DNA from: Ehretia macrophylla
Taxonomy: Eukaryota; Streptophyta; Magnoliopsida; Boraginales; Ehretiaceae
NCBI GenBank assembly: GCA_037974665.1
Contig: CM075780.1
Coordinates: forward strand, 53,981,594 to 54,045,593
Length of the DNA stretch: 64,000 nt
Direction of reading: 5' to 3'
Shown here in pieces: positions 11,821 to 23,402 of the stretch. The notes below the pieces were generated by a model. It saw only the letters and a program-made list of their open reading frames with translations, did no database searches and was not told where the DNA came from. How positions within the stretch are numbered: position 1 is the first letter of the stretch; each line of letters begins with the position of its first letter. The translations under genes and the position numbers were made by a program.

Positions 11821-13003
11821 ATCCAATGCATTCTTATTCATCAAGTTGTTCGTAAATGAAAACCAATATGTGGTTTAATTGTTGTGATATGTTGAAAATT
11901 TCTGTAATGCATATGATCTTGTAAGTTGTTTTGTGCATTGAATGAAAATGTGAGTGATTGTTTCAATAATTTTCCAATATTGCTTAAACTTAATTCCTTT
12001 TGCCTATTTGACGGAAAAATTGTGAAAAATCACTATCCAAATGGAGGCAATCTTTCTGCTTTTTAGCTTCCACAAGTTGTGCTCCTACGAGGACCTAATT
12101 AGTCCTACCAAATGGGCCATATTGAATGGAACGAAACATGAGATTTCAATCTAAAATAAAATTGATATTAAATGGAGTAGTTATGATGTTTATTGTGACT
12201 CTGCGTAAAGTTGAGGACTGGAAGCTTTTCTAAAATCATCTGTGATTGAATGAAATTGATAATACATGTGCATTTTAAGAAGTTCATGCACAATATATTG
12301 CATTTACTTGTAATCTGAGTTGATAATACCTAATTGATCAGTGACTGCATCATGTAAGTGATTCTTACATCTTGAAATGAAAAAGAGAATACAACGTTTA
12401 TGAATATCTGTCTTATCTATTTCCTCTTCAGTATTTCCAAGGAATAACTGCAGCCAGATCATATAAACTGCAGCCACTCAATGATGAAGGAACAAACCAT
12501 TACCTTCTCATCTTTGTGGTGAAAAAACTCCACACAAATTCAGAATTAAACTGATATATACTGAGTAATTCAAGTGAATAATCATAAACGATACACTATA
12601 TTCTTAAAACACAACATTCTGCCATGAATTATGTCCATGCATTTGTAGAATGACACAAGGTAATAGACAGAATCAAGCAATAAAATGCAAAATGTTGTGT
12701 GGGAGAAAAGGGAACAGAACATGAGAAGAAACATAAAATGCTGAAAATTTTTTATGATCTGAGAGAACCTTGACTGCCGGCAACCTTGTGGATGAATACA
12801 CATAACCACATGAGCATCTGGAGGGGTAGAATCACGGAAACAGTGGCTGTAACTGCAAGATAATTATAGGGAAAAAAAAAAAAATATGTAAGTTCATGAA
12901 CACCAAGGCTTTCAAGTTTAAAGTCATGTTAGTAAAAATTGATGCAACTGTGATCAGATTTTCTTACATGGATTTGGAGTAAGAAGCTTCATAGCATTCA
13001 CCA
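11821..13003. other. Unit A intergenic region between convergent HSP20 and NLR genes
   Basis: This holds the HSP20-A 3' UTR, with a gaatgaaaatg near 11940 where unit B has aataaa. It also holds a short HSP relic at 12196-12218 and, from about 12420, the NLR 3' flank, which aligns with 32570-33260 in unit B and 48890-49135 in C. A small ORF at 12582-12809 (-) has a partial counterpart in B but no family signature, and may be NLR 3' UTR. Confidence 0.6.
12196..12218 (+). pseudogene. Trace of a second HSP20 3' end (unit A)
   Basis: gtgactctgcgtaaagttga matches the end of the HSP20 coding region (T-V/L-P-K-V-E). It is followed at once by sequence (gaagcttttctaaaatc) that in unit C lies just after a longer HSP20 relic. 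It is the remains of an ancestral tandem copy, mostly deleted in A. Confidence 0.55.
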
Positions 13004-16000
13004 TCAAGAAGATGCTGCGAGGTCCTGGATAACAACCTTGAACACCGCATTTCCCATGTCCTGCTGCTCTTCATAGATTTGTCTGGCTGAACTTGCTGCA
13101 GAGGGGCTGCACCACAGCACTTCAATTATCTCTAAGGTATCAATATCCCCCAAATCAGAAGGGATTTCCTCGAGTTGTTTGCATCTCTGCAGAACTAGTC
13201 TCTCAAGAAGGGGAAAGTGATCTCTGTAGGTAATCCATTCTGCAATATCTAAACTTTCTAATTTCAAGTACTTCAATTTGAGGAACTCTCCATCATTTGT
13301 CTCCCATTGTTTCCCCTCAAATGCTCTGAATAGTAATTTTAGAACTTCAAGGTTGGGAAGACTTGCAATTATTGCAATATCACTCCATGGAAGTTGCATC
13401 TTTGATAAAGTCAACTTTTTGAGATTTGGAGGGAAGCTAAATTTACAGCGATTTAGCTTTCTACCATGGTATAACACCTTGAGTGATTCAAGTTGACTTA
13501 GGGTGTCCAGAACTGGAAAATAGTTGCAATGATCAAAATTGTTCCAGCATTCTGTGTATATACACTTCAGCTTGCGGAGATTGGGTAGTGAACGTATCAT
13601 GCCCTTCGTATTCATTCCATACGACAAAAATGGAGTTGAAAGGGTTTCCAAATTTTCCAAGGAGGCGGCCATTTGTTCGTTCTCATCCCACACCAGAGAA
13701 GCACGGCTATCAATATGTAGATGCTTTAACTTTACCATGCTCCAGATTGTACTTGGTAAACGAACTTCACCTTTTGTTCCTTTCACCAGAAAAGTTTCTA
13801 GGCTTTTGAGGTTGGCTATTGATGATGGGATAAAATTGCTCTGAATCCGAACTGCTAAGAATGCCAAATGAACCAACAATTCTATTCCACAGTCAAGATC
13901 TTTTAGAAGCAACCATCCCAAATCCAATACTCTAAGAAATGTGAAGAAACTAAAGATGAATGCAGCATCATATAATGATTTTGAGGCTAAGTGAAATGGA
14001 GGGGTAAAATGCAGTAAGGAGCAGACATGTGGGCTCGAAGGCTTCCATTTAGCAAAATCATTGCCTGTGGAATTAATGCACAGCCTATATTGAGTATCAT
14101 ATGTTACCGAATTAGGATCGCAACGCGTGCTCTGATCAGATTCAGTATACTCTATGCCATGAGGAGGAGTGGTGTGTTCATACCGATGTCCTGGTTGGCT
14201 AGCAGGATCAAAAAGTTCCTTATGATCATCTAATAGCAGCAAAAAATTTTCTTCTGTAGCTTTTGCCAAGCAAAAACTACGTAAAAGATCATGAATGCGA
14301 CATGATTTGATACCGCCATCGTATCCTCTTTTTGCATCAATTACTAGGCTTCTAGCAATTAGGTCCATCAAGTAGTCCTCTGCTATATCCTCTGACCTAC
14401 TCTGTTCAGTGCTCAGTATAAATCCTTCAGCTGCCCATAACCATACCAATCTCGCTACCATAATATCTCTGTCCTCTGGAAAAGCTCCAAGGTAAAGAAA
14501 GCACGGCCTCAAATAATCTGGTAGATGCTTATAACTCAATTCTATTGCTTCCATGCTTAGTGATTCTGGGTTTCCACTCATGCGTGAGTTTAAACTTTCC
14601 GCAACATCTTTCCACTCTTCCCTAACTGTTCTTGTAAGAACTCCAGCTATCAAAACAACTGCAAGAGGTAGCCCGTTGCATTTTGTTGCAATTTGCTTTA
14701 CAACTTCCAACAGCTTTGCAGGACATCTTTCTTTCTGAAATAACTTCTTCAGTAATAATTCATGGCATTCATCGTCAGAGAAGAATCGAAGACGATGAGG
14801 AATGCCTTTATCTCCGACATCCAAGGCCACTTTTTCGTTGCGAGTTGTGAACATTATTCTACTTCTTTTAGAATCATCACGAAAACATCGGCTTATAGCA
14901 TGCCATGCCTCAATATCCCATATATCATCAATGACAATGAGATATCTCTGCCCTTTCAGACGTTTGTACAACAATTCAGCCAAATCTTCAACACTCATTG
15001 TATGGATTTTGTCATTAGGCTCAACAAAATGATGCAAGATGTCAAGCAACAATTGCCTCCGGTGATATACTTGAGACACACAACACCATGCTCGAACATA
15101 GAAATACTCAGCAACTAGAGGATTGTCATACAACTTTTTAGCTAGAGTAGTCTTGCCGATTCCAGGCGTTCCAATGATTGAGATAACCTTCAGCTGTGCC
15201 GGTCCTTCAATTAGTCGCTCTATTACTTTTTCTGCCTCATCCTTGAATCCTACAAATACCTCACCTGTTGTTGAGGTATTATCTTGAGATGACAGCATCC
15301 AACTAAAAGTCTTCTCATTAATTCTTTCAATCTCTTTCTTTATTAGCTGAAACTCATCCATGGCATCAGAAAGCAGCAACAAACAATACCAGACTGGATG
15401 TTCACGGAGCATGAAAGGGTCAATGGCACATTTTATATCATTTGTTGCATGTATCATGCGGCTCTCAAGAGCTTTCAGTTGTTCATCTTTAATGTACTGT
15501 TCTGCAGAGTTCTCGAGAAAACGTATCAGGAACTCTAATTCGTGCTTAACTGTCTCCATCGGAGGCTTTTGAAAAACAGAAAAGGAACGAGCACCCAGTA
15601 CTCCAAGCACAGATTTCATAAACCACAGGACACCATCCATGGGGAAGTTAGATGGTATACCAGAGCGATATATCATTCTTATATCAGCCTTGATAAGCTT
15701 AATTTTGTCAACCAAATCAGGCAGGGCATTCTTTATCTCTGTGGAGACATCATCTTCCATTCCTTTGGCATAAATTGAGTATATGGCGGATTCTGCTTTG
15801 CTAGCCATCACCTTGATACTTGTCTGGAGATCAAGAAATTTCTCATCTACATCATCAACTTTTTGCGGATCCAGAAGAAAAGATCTCAAGAGTTGTATAT
15901 AGTCGCAAAAGGTTTCCAGTTGATCTGGAATAGACACTAGAGGACTAGCTTCATGTTGTGATAGCTCCAGAAGATACAACTCTGACTTGAGAAGCTTAAA

Positions 16001-18493
16001 CCTTTGAAGCGTACTGAAAAGTTGAATGTCCATCTTTCTAGTCAATTCTTCATCTATATGCGTTAGAATCAAATTTTCATGCTCAGCATATTGCATATGA
16101 TAATTCATGAAAAACGTTCTCAGAAATGTCAGCTCCTTGTGAAGGCTTTCAAAGTAATCCTTTGTTGAAACCACTAGCTCGCCATTATGGTTCAGTAGCT
16201 CCACCAGATTTTCGAGAAGAAAACCAACAAATTCAACCACAAGCTCATCTGTCATGGGATCTTCTGATGATAACAAATGTTGAAAAACAACAAATTCAAC
16301 CATCTTGGGATCTTCTGATGATAACGACTTTGTTTTCTTCAGGATATCAATACATTTATCTCTGACCACTTGGCTAAGCGGCCATCCACCTGAAAAATAA
16401 CTATAACTACCTTGAAAATAATTATAATCATCTCTTCGCATACTAAATACCCCGTTTTCATCAATTTTATTGATCCAACAGTCGTACGAACCGTACGCTA
16501 TTTTCGCAGACACACGGCTGACAACCCCCATGAGATCCCAAAAGATTATGGACGTTGCGCGTGGTTTCACTGAAAATTGAAAGTAATCCCTCAGAAACAG
16601 TAGCTTTCTCCCATGGATGGCAAATGGATTATTCACTTGATCGGACTCACGTTGCGATAGGTCCTTTAGATTCTCTAGGACAGAATCAACGAATTCGAGT
16701 GTAAGTTTACCACAAAGGGCATCATTGGATGCTGATGGCGACCATGCAATATATTTATAGTCTGTATGGACTGCTAGCTTAAGAAGTTCAATCTTTTGTA
16801 GCATATGAGGGAGCTGATTGTTCACTTCGACTGGCACTTTTCCACTCATTGTTCCAACATAAATTGTGAGAATGACTTCTCCCACATCTTGAACAACAGC
16901 TTTAGTTTGCATCAAGAGATTGTTCAATTGGTTTTGCACAAAGGTTTTCCTTGCTGCGCACCTGAGGAATGTTCTGAGAAATTTTAGCTCCATTTTAATG
17001 GCCTGGATTTGATCCTTCACCAAAACAGAACAGTTCCAATGTTTCTCCAGATCATCCATGCGCAGCATCGTATCATCAATGAAATAGCAACCGTTCCTGA
17101 CAAGCTTAATCCTTTCAACCAAATCAGGCAGGACAAAGGTCATCTCTTTTGCCATGTCTTCTTTAATTTCACTGATATAAAATGAGTAGATGGCAGACCC
17201 TGCTGCGCTAGACACACCGTCAAATCTAGCGAGACCAATACAGCTCTCATCTGCAAAGTACTCCTCTTGGGGATTCACAAGGTTAGTCCTCAAGACTTGG
17301 ATATCCTCATAAAGGGTTTCCAATTGATCTTTTATAGGAACTATCCAAGTAGCTTCATGGTTCAATAGCCTCATGAGACACAGCTCTGACTTGATAAGCT
17401 TGCATCTTTCAAGCAAACGGGAAAGCCGAGCATTCATCTTCCTAGTCGTTTCTTCATCCATATCTCCAATAAAAAGGGCAAAAATAATCTCTTCTGCTGT
17501 CCTCACCTCAGCTTCTATATGCACGCTCATCAATTTATCATGCTCGGCATGCTGCATAGGAGGACTCATGAGTAAAGTTCTCAGGGCTTTCAGCTCCTCA
17601 TGAAGGCTTTTGAAGTGATCATTTGTTGAAACCACTGTATCGTCATTGCGGCTTAGCAGCTCTGCCAGATTTTCGAGGAGAATATCAATAGATGTCATGA
17701 TAAGCTCATCTGTCATGAGACCCTCCGATGGTAATGACTTTGATGCTTTAAGGATTCTCTGACAAAGATCTGTGTAGTTTCTCTTAAATTCAGGTCCCAT
17801 CAAATGAGAAAAAGCAGATTCTGTCGAAGCTGCCTCACCTTCATCCATTTTATTGATCCAACATTTAAAAGAATGACATGCTGCTTTCCGAGCCAGTATT
17901 GTGACTCCAAATAAGAGAGAATTCAATTTTTTGGGCTCAATGCCAAGTTTCAGAGCAAATTGAAAGGAGTTTCTCCCAAGTCTTAGCTCTTTCCAGAGGG
18001 CTGCAACTAGTTTCTTGAGTAGAACAACCACAACATCCTCACATTGCAGCAGATCGTTCAGATTCTCCAGAACAGATTCTACAAGTTCAGCGTTTTGCTC
18101 ACAACGTTCGGCATCATTTAAGTAGTTGCTTTCCATTACGAAATAGGAGTAGTCTTTATTAACTTCTGGCTTAACGAGCTCAATCTTTTCCAGCACATAA
18201 GACAACCATCTATTCAGATCCATAGGCACATTCCCATCAGATGTTTCAACATAAAGTGAGAGAATGACCTCACCTGCATCTTGGACAACAGCTACAACTC
18301 GTGTCAAGAGATCAAACAACTCGTCACCTTCATAAATGCGTTTCGGCGCCCCACAAAGCAGAAACGTTCTAAGAAACTTTAGCTCCACTTTAAGTATCCA
18401 GAGTTGATCCTTCACTGAAACGGAGTGGTTCTTCTGTTTCTCTATATAGTCCAGACGCTCTAAGGACTCATTAACAAAACGGCAAATCTCCAT
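13004..18493 (-). CDS. R1-type CC-NB-ARC-LRR resistance protein with doubled N-terminal domain (copy A)
   Basis: An uninterrupted frame of 1829 codons from ATG 18493 (MEICRFVNESLERLDYIEKQ). The open frame extends 71 codons further upstream but has no other ATG and runs into an LTR, so 18493 is the start. The family recognises pathogen effectors at or near the plasma membrane and triggers cell death. Order: two tandem R1/late-blight-type helical regions (about residues 1-475 and 476-1020), then NB-ARC with P-loop GTPGIGKTTLAKK near 1107, kinase-2 YLIVIDDIWD, RNBS-B SRIMFTTRNEK, GLPL (CNGLPLAVVL), RNBS-D CFLYLGAFPEDRD and MHD-equivalent CRIHDLLRSF near 1397. About a dozen irregular LRRs (LRVLDLGWLLL onward) fill about 1480-1810. 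All nucleotide-binding motifs look intact. The length exceeds potato R1 (about 1290 residues), mainly because of the second N-terminal unit. Introns were not needed to read it. Confidence 0.9.
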   Translation of the reverse strand: MEICRFVNESLERLDYIEKQKNHSVSVKDQLWILKVELKFLRTFLLCGAPKRIYEGDELFDLLTRVVAVVQDAGEVILSLYVETSDGNVPMDLNRWLSYVLEKIELVKPEVNKDYSYFVMESNYLNDAERCEQNAELVESVLENLNDLLQCEDVVVVLLKKLVAALWKELRLGRNSFQFALKLGIEPKKLNSLLFGVTILARKAACHSFKCWINKMDEGEAASTESAFSHLMGPEFKRNYTDLCQRILKASKSLPSEGLMTDELIMTSIDILLENLAELLSRNDDTVVSTNDHFKSLHEELKALRTLLMSPPMQHAEHDKLMSVHIEAEVRTAEEIIFALFIGDMDEETTRKMNARLSRLLERCKLIKSELCLMRLLNHEATWIVPIKDQLETLYEDIQVLRTNLVNPQEEYFADESCIGLARFDGVSSAAGSAIYSFYISEIKEDMAKEMTFVLPDLVERIKLVRNGCYFIDDTMLRMDDLEKHWNCSVLVKDQIQAIKMELKFLRTFLRCAARKTFVQNQLNNLLMQTKAVVQDVGEVILTIYVGTMSGKVPVEVNNQLPHMLQKIELLKLAVHTDYKYIAWSPSASNDALCGKLTLEFVDSVLENLKDLSQRESDQVNNPFAIHGRKLLFLRDYFQFSVKPRATSIIFWDLMGVVSRVSAKIAYGSYDCWINKIDENGVFSMRRDDYNYFQGSYSYFSGGWPLSQVVRDKCIDILKKTKSLSSEDPKMVEFVVFQHLLSSEDPMTDELVVEFVGFLLENLVELLNHNGELVVSTKDYFESLHKELTFLRTFFMNYHMQYAEHENLILTHIDEELTRKMDIQLFSTLQRFKLLKSELYLLELSQHEASPLVSIPDQLETFCDYIQLLRSFLLDPQKVDDVDEKFLDLQTSIKVMASKAESAIYSIYAKGMEDDVSTEIKNALPDLVDKIKLIKADIRMIYRSGIPSNFPMDGVLWFMKSVLGVLGARSFSVFQKPPMETVKHELEFLIRFLENSAEQYIKDEQLKALESRMIHATNDIKCAIDPFMLREHPVWYCLLLLSDAMDEFQLIKKEIERINEKTFSWMLSSQDNTSTTGEVFVGFKDEAEKVIERLIEGPAQLKVISIIGTPGIGKTTLAKKLYDNPLVAEYFYVRAWCCVSQVYHRRQLLLDILHHFVEPNDKIHTMSVEDLAELLYKRLKGQRYLIVIDDIWDIEAWHAISRCFRDDSKRSRIMFTTRNEKVALDVGDKGIPHRLRFFSDDECHELLLKKLFQKERCPAKLLEVVKQIATKCNGLPLAVVLIAGVLTRTVREEWKDVAESLNSRMSGNPESLSMEAIELSYKHLPDYLRPCFLYLGAFPEDRDIMVARLVWLWAAEGFILSTEQSRSEDIAEDYLMDLIARSLVIDAKRGYDGGIKSCRIHDLLRSFCLAKATEENFLLLLDDHKELFDPASQPGHRYEHTTPPHGIEYTESDQSTRCDPNSVTYDTQYRLCINSTGNDFAKWKPSSPHVCSLLHFTPPFHLASKSLYDAAFIFSFFTFLRVLDLGWLLLKDLDCGIELLVHLAFLAVRIQSNFIPSSIANLKSLETFLVKGTKGEVRLPSTIWSMVKLKHLHIDSRASLVWDENEQMAASLENLETLSTPFLSYGMNTKGMIRSLPNLRKLKCIYTECWNNFDHCNYFPVLDTLSQLESLKVLYHGRKLNRCKFSFPPNLKKLTLSKMQLPWSDIAIIASLPNLEVLKLLFRAFEGKQWETNDGEFLKLKYLKLESLDIAEWITYRDHFPLLERLVLQRCKQLEEIPSDLGDIDTLEIIEVLWCSPSAASSARQIYEEQQDMGNAVFKVVIQDLAASS

Positions 18494-18690
18494 CTCTATC
18501 TCTCTTTGGTCTAATTTCTTTTTTGATAAAGTGAAATATGTTGTAGGCTTTGAGAACAGATAAAGAAACTCAATAGGATGATCCTCAAGCAGCCAAAAGC
18601 AATTGCTGGTGAAGTCTTTCCTCGGAAAGTCGTTGTTTTTCACTTTTTTCCTGTAATAAACAATAAAATGAGACGATGATTTAGCTAAAG

Positions 18691-21600
18691 TGTAATACCC
18701 GACCAAATGCGAGTTAAAAATAAATTATGCGGTTGTAAAAGAAATATTCGTTAACAATAATTGTTATATCGTATTTTATTATATTCGAGTTAATGTATAA
18801 ATTTAGAATTGATTTAAAGTGATGCCAAGCCTAAGCAAATAAGCTTAATTACAAGATTAATTAAAAAAGTCTGAAATACTTAAAAGTTACGAATCAATTT
18901 AGGGTCAATTTCGAAATTAAAATTAAAACTATAGCAATTGATAAGGAATTAAATGGTGATTCATATATGGTTGGAAAACTCTACGAGTCTTGTTCCTAAT
19001 GCTTCAAATAGTATATCAGTCGGAGGTTTTTAAATAAAGTTACGACTGATTATGCAAAATGTGTCTAAACTATTTTTGAAGAACGAATAGAATTTTTGGC
19101 GTTCTTTTATTTCAATCTTGACTTGCTTTCATTTCCGATTGAAATTTATTTTGATCAAGGTTAATTGTGGAGTCCATTGTTAATCACTTTAGCCAAAAAT
19201 AAAATTCCTCTCACAATAAGAAGACTTCGCCGTTAGCCATATGACAGGACCAAAAAGAAAAGAAAAGGAAACAAAATGAATCAGCATGGTTATTTCTTAA
19301 GCTGCTGCGTGGCTGTTGCATAATGCATTTTTGTGATGAGTAGGATGATGAAGGAAAGAGAGATTGAAAGATAAAAATGTGTGAGAGAGGGACGGTTGAA
19401 AGGAATAATAAGTGTATGCTACCTCTTACTAAAGTTCTTACTAAAGTTCACATGTATGATATAATGTGAGTTTGACACATCATGCTTGAATGGTATTCCA
19501 CACTAGCCGGATAAACAACCACCGCATGCATAAGCTTTTCTTATTACTTCAATTAATTGGTTAATATTATAAGATATGCTTAAAGGCTAAAAAGAACAAC
19601 GTCAGGAATAGAAAGAAAGATTAGACTAGAAATAGGAGAAGAAAACACAATATTCTCACTCTAGAATTTCAGTTCAAAGAAAAGAAAAGACAAACCTAAT
19701 TTCGGGTCTTCAAATTGATAGAACGAAATCAAAGTAAAGATTAGTATATGTATTTTCCTATTTTATTGCTTTATGAAGAATCATTTCTATTCATATTTAG
19801 GAACCGAATTACATATCAGTTAGATATGTAACTTAGAAATAATGAAAATTTATGGAATAAGTTGGAAAATACATTTTAATTAAGAACCTAAGGGCTGTTA
19901 GGAATTCTTACGATAGCTGGTAGTTGGAGGTTAAAGGCAAGAAAAGTATTAAAAGAAAAGAAAGAGAGAAGATCAGACGAGAGAGTACGAAAGAGAGAAT
20001 GGGTAAAGAACAATGGTTATGGTGGTAAATGGAGGTAAGAACTCATGAAAGACGTACCATTCGTAAGGTTAAGGCATCTGATGACAATTTGGTAAGTCAT
20101 TAATTTTGATAAACTATGTGTTATGTTTATATCTGATAAAGTGAATATAAAACAAAGAAATGATAACATAGATGATGGAATTTTATAATAAGATAGCTAT
20201 AGAATTGTTGTGATAACCGAACGAAGAGCATATGTTTAGATTAGAAAGAATAAGATGTTGGTAGAGTCTGTGTGTTGAGCAGCCATGTGTGTGGTGCATG
20301 TATTATCTTGTCTTTCTTCCAGTTTGTGCGTGTGCAGGGACGGAGCCAGAAATTTAATATTGGGATCGAAATTTTTTTTGTACAGTACTTTCTGTACAGT
20401 GTTTTTATACAATGACAATCATGAAGTTGGCAATAATTAGTTCATTGTCAAATACTAAATTTTTATGCATTCATGAGATTCGAACTATGATTTCTATTTT
20501 AGAAACTGAAAACTGAAAATATCTAAGTCTAATGCCTTCACGAACTAGTTTTGTTACTTTATACACATACATATAATTGACTAAAAAAATCTAAAATTGA
20601 CTAAAAAAATAAAACATCAACTGATAACTAGAAAAAAAATATATATATGAGTAGAAAAATGTTAAATAAAACATGGGTCACTAAAATTATCCACTAAAAT
20701 AATCTATTTATGACATAAAATTGAGTGTTAAAATATAATGAGCAAAACAAATACACTAAAAATTATTAAGAAAATGTTTCAATCAAATTAATTACCTTGA
20801 TTGATGTTTTGCCTCAAGAGTAAAGATGCTAGCACACTGAAAAAAAAAAATAATAAAATATGTTATTAATAAAATGATATAATTAAGTAAAATAAATGAC
20901 TAAAACTATTTTAAGGATATATTACCTTAGCTTCATTTGTCTGATTTAAAGTGTATTTATTTTGTATAAATTAAAATTTTTTGAAGATGAATTTAGGTGT
21001 AGATTGAGATTTTGAGAAGAAATTGAAATGAAGAAGAAGAAGAAGAAGCATTGCAAAGGGTTTTGGGAACGAGGGGGAATGGAAAGAAGAAAATTCTTTC
21101 TAAATATAAAACAATGCAATTATTGAAGTAAGAAAAGTTAAATAAAGTTGGATGATTATGTCTAATGAAGAAAATGAAAGGGAGATTGGAGTTTAGGCGG
21201 TAGATATGAGAAAGGTTAGAAGATTTTTTTTTTTTAAATAATTAAAGAATGTAATAATTAAAGTTATAATTATAATATTATTGTAATAAAAAAGTTTTGT
21301 TAAGGTTGGCAAAAAGGTAGACAAAAAAAAGGTAGGGGGGCCGAACTCTTTGGCAAAAAAAATTTACAAGTAAAGTTTTATTTTTTAAAAAAAATTGTGG
21401 GGGGGGGGGAGGGGGTTGGTTTTTGTTGTGTGTGTGATAATTGAGAGTATTAAGTTCAGTGTGTACTATAATAAGTAATGCATACATGTAAAAAAAGAAA
21501 ATGAAAGTGGTGGTTAGCAACTAATTCTTAAAGAGGAATGAGGAGTAAAGAAGAATAGTAAGAAATAAAGTCGTCAACTTAACAGAAAACAAAGGAAGAC

Positions 21601-23003
21601 AACATAAAAAGATAATAATATGAAAATAATATTAATTGGTAGTATGAGTATATGTTAAGTTAAAATGACAAAATAGTACTTTTGGAGGTAAGGGATTATT
21701 TGATATTGTCCGTTATTGTAACTATAAATAGAATCGATACAAAGTTAAGGATACAATTTATTTTTAGATTGTCAGCTTCTCATTAAAAAAAAATGAAAGC
21801 AATAATGAGTTTGTTATTTAGACGCAAATTGGTACAAGTACTGAAACAACATCAAAATATCATTTTGTAAATTCTACAAATGCTTTTAGTTTAAAGTTTA
21901 ATTTGAACTTGTGATATTAATTATTAAATCCACTATTATTATGCAACAACCAGATAGTCTTGAGTTTATATTTGAAAAGAGAATTAAATGGATATAAGGC
22001 TAAAATTGAGGTAAGGTAGACAACCTTCTTACGTCTAAATCTCTTTTAGTTCTCCCCTTACTACTTCAATTTAATGTTTCATATTTTGAAATTCGTTGGT
22101 TCTGTTTCAATCCGCTTGTCACTCAGAATCTTGTACTCGATTTGAAGTAAAGGAGTGTGATGTTTAAGTACTGATTATGTTAATATCTGATGACTCAATG
22201 TATTAATTGCTATGTGTTATCTCTAGAGTTGTGACACCCATTGGACGAGTGAAATTGCCGCATTATTACTTAATTCTGTAGGTGGATGACGACTTACCTT
22301 ACAGAGGGCCGCAGGAAGTCATTATGTGATTTAGCTATGATTATCACGGCTCTAGGTGATATTTATGTGGTATATAATATATTGATATTTATGATTTAAA
22401 AAGTGAGATATTTATATTTTGAAAATACAGTCAGTCTATACGATACTTCAGTTATTAGCTTTGTGTGTATGTTTTGTATTGATCGAATAATGGTTCAATT
22501 CTAATCTGGTGTGAATTTGCTATTTCTTTGTCTCTCTTATGGATACATCCTATGCTTTGACTCCGTATCGCACCTTTGATTTAGTTCTAATTTTTATATT
22601 GTATCATTTTGTTCGGACAACCCTCAGAACCTGACTTCGGGTGTCCTCTTTATTGAGCATTGTTTCGCTCATTATATTATCTTATTATAATTATGTAGAG
22701 ACAAGGGTTATTGGGCCGCTCAAGCTATATGGGTTTAGAGGTCACCCTATAAAATCAGTCCTTGCACTTTAATGGTATTATAAGAAATATAGTTTAAAAG
22801 AATACCATATGTAAATCTTGTAATAGATATTCAGAAATGTGATTTGATTTAGTTAAGAATTTTAGTCGCTCTAATAAATTATTTTGTGGGTTTAAATTTA
22901 TATATTTTAATATTAACGACTTATTAGTTTAGAAAAAGAAACTTTTTTACATTTATAATATCACATCCCAAAATATAAGTTGATGAATTTTTAGGGCGTG
23001 ACA
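18691..23003 (+). mobile_element. 4.3-kb solo-LTR-like insertion upstream of NLR-A, TSD taaag
   Basis: The insert starts tgtaataccc, ends gggcgtgaca (TG...CA), and is flanked by taaag at 18686-18690 and 23004-23008. Unit B has the uninterrupted site near 38900. No internal domain, second LTR or long ORF is seen, so it is a solo LTR or a large non-coding derivative of a chromovirus-like family. It contains secondary repeats, including a tract near 20336 beginning cagggacggagccag and a G-run at 21402-21415. Small ORFs at 20236-20418 and 21278-21520 have no family signature. It inserted after the A/B duplication. Fossil. Confidence 0.75.
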
Positions 23004-23110
23004 TAAAGTCCACACCAAACCTTGTGGTCTTATCTTACTCAATTGCAGTTTGAGAATTGGACGCCAGCATGATATAAACATGCATTTATTAATTCTTCAA
23101 TTTTAGCCTA

Positions 23111-23111
<1 letters not shown>

Positions 23112-23166
<55 letters not shown>

Positions 23167-23167
23167 C
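23112..23167. repeat. Compound microsatellite (CT)n(AT)n
   Basis: About 16 CT followed by about 11 AT dinucleotides. The matching place in unit B has only a short interrupted AT/GT run, so this expanded after duplication. Confidence 0.9.
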
Positions 23168-23402
23168 GTTTTCTTGTTCACTCATATCCAATAGGTGAGC
23201 AGCGTGCAGCTATAGGGATGATGCTGAGCAGAATAACATAACATATCGTTTTCTTGTTCACTCATATCCAATAGGTGAGCAGCGTGCAGCTATAGAGATG
23301 ATGCTGAGCAGAACAACATAACATATCGTTTTCTTGTTCACTCATATCCAATAGGTGAGCAGCGTGCAGCTACAGAGATGATGCTGTGCAGAATAACATA
23401 AC
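23163..23402. repeat. Three tandem 80-bp units in the NLR-A upstream region
   Basis: Units at 23163-23242, 23243-23322 and 23323-23402 begin atatcgttttcttgttcact and contain atatccaataggtgagcagc, which includes a CCAAT pentamer. They differ at only a few bases. Unit B has one copy at about 38977-39062. Confidence 0.9.

Noticed and set aside
11479-11844. Antisense ORFs of 67-127 codons across each HSP20 gene
   Set aside because: Leucine-rich shadows of a GAG/AAG-rich coding strand. They are conserved only because the sHSP is.
13278-17603. About a dozen + strand ORFs of 60-118 codons opposite NLR-A (and the same set at 33532-37828 opposite NLR-B)
   Set aside because: They are antisense shadows of the conserved NLR coding sequence, with no own motifs, and they recur in B only because the NLR does.
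18494-18706. 71-codon upstream extension of the NLR-A frame
   Set aside because: There is no ATG in it, and the last part lies inside the inserted LTR. The equivalent extension in B also lacks an ATG and differs. Treated as 5' UTR.
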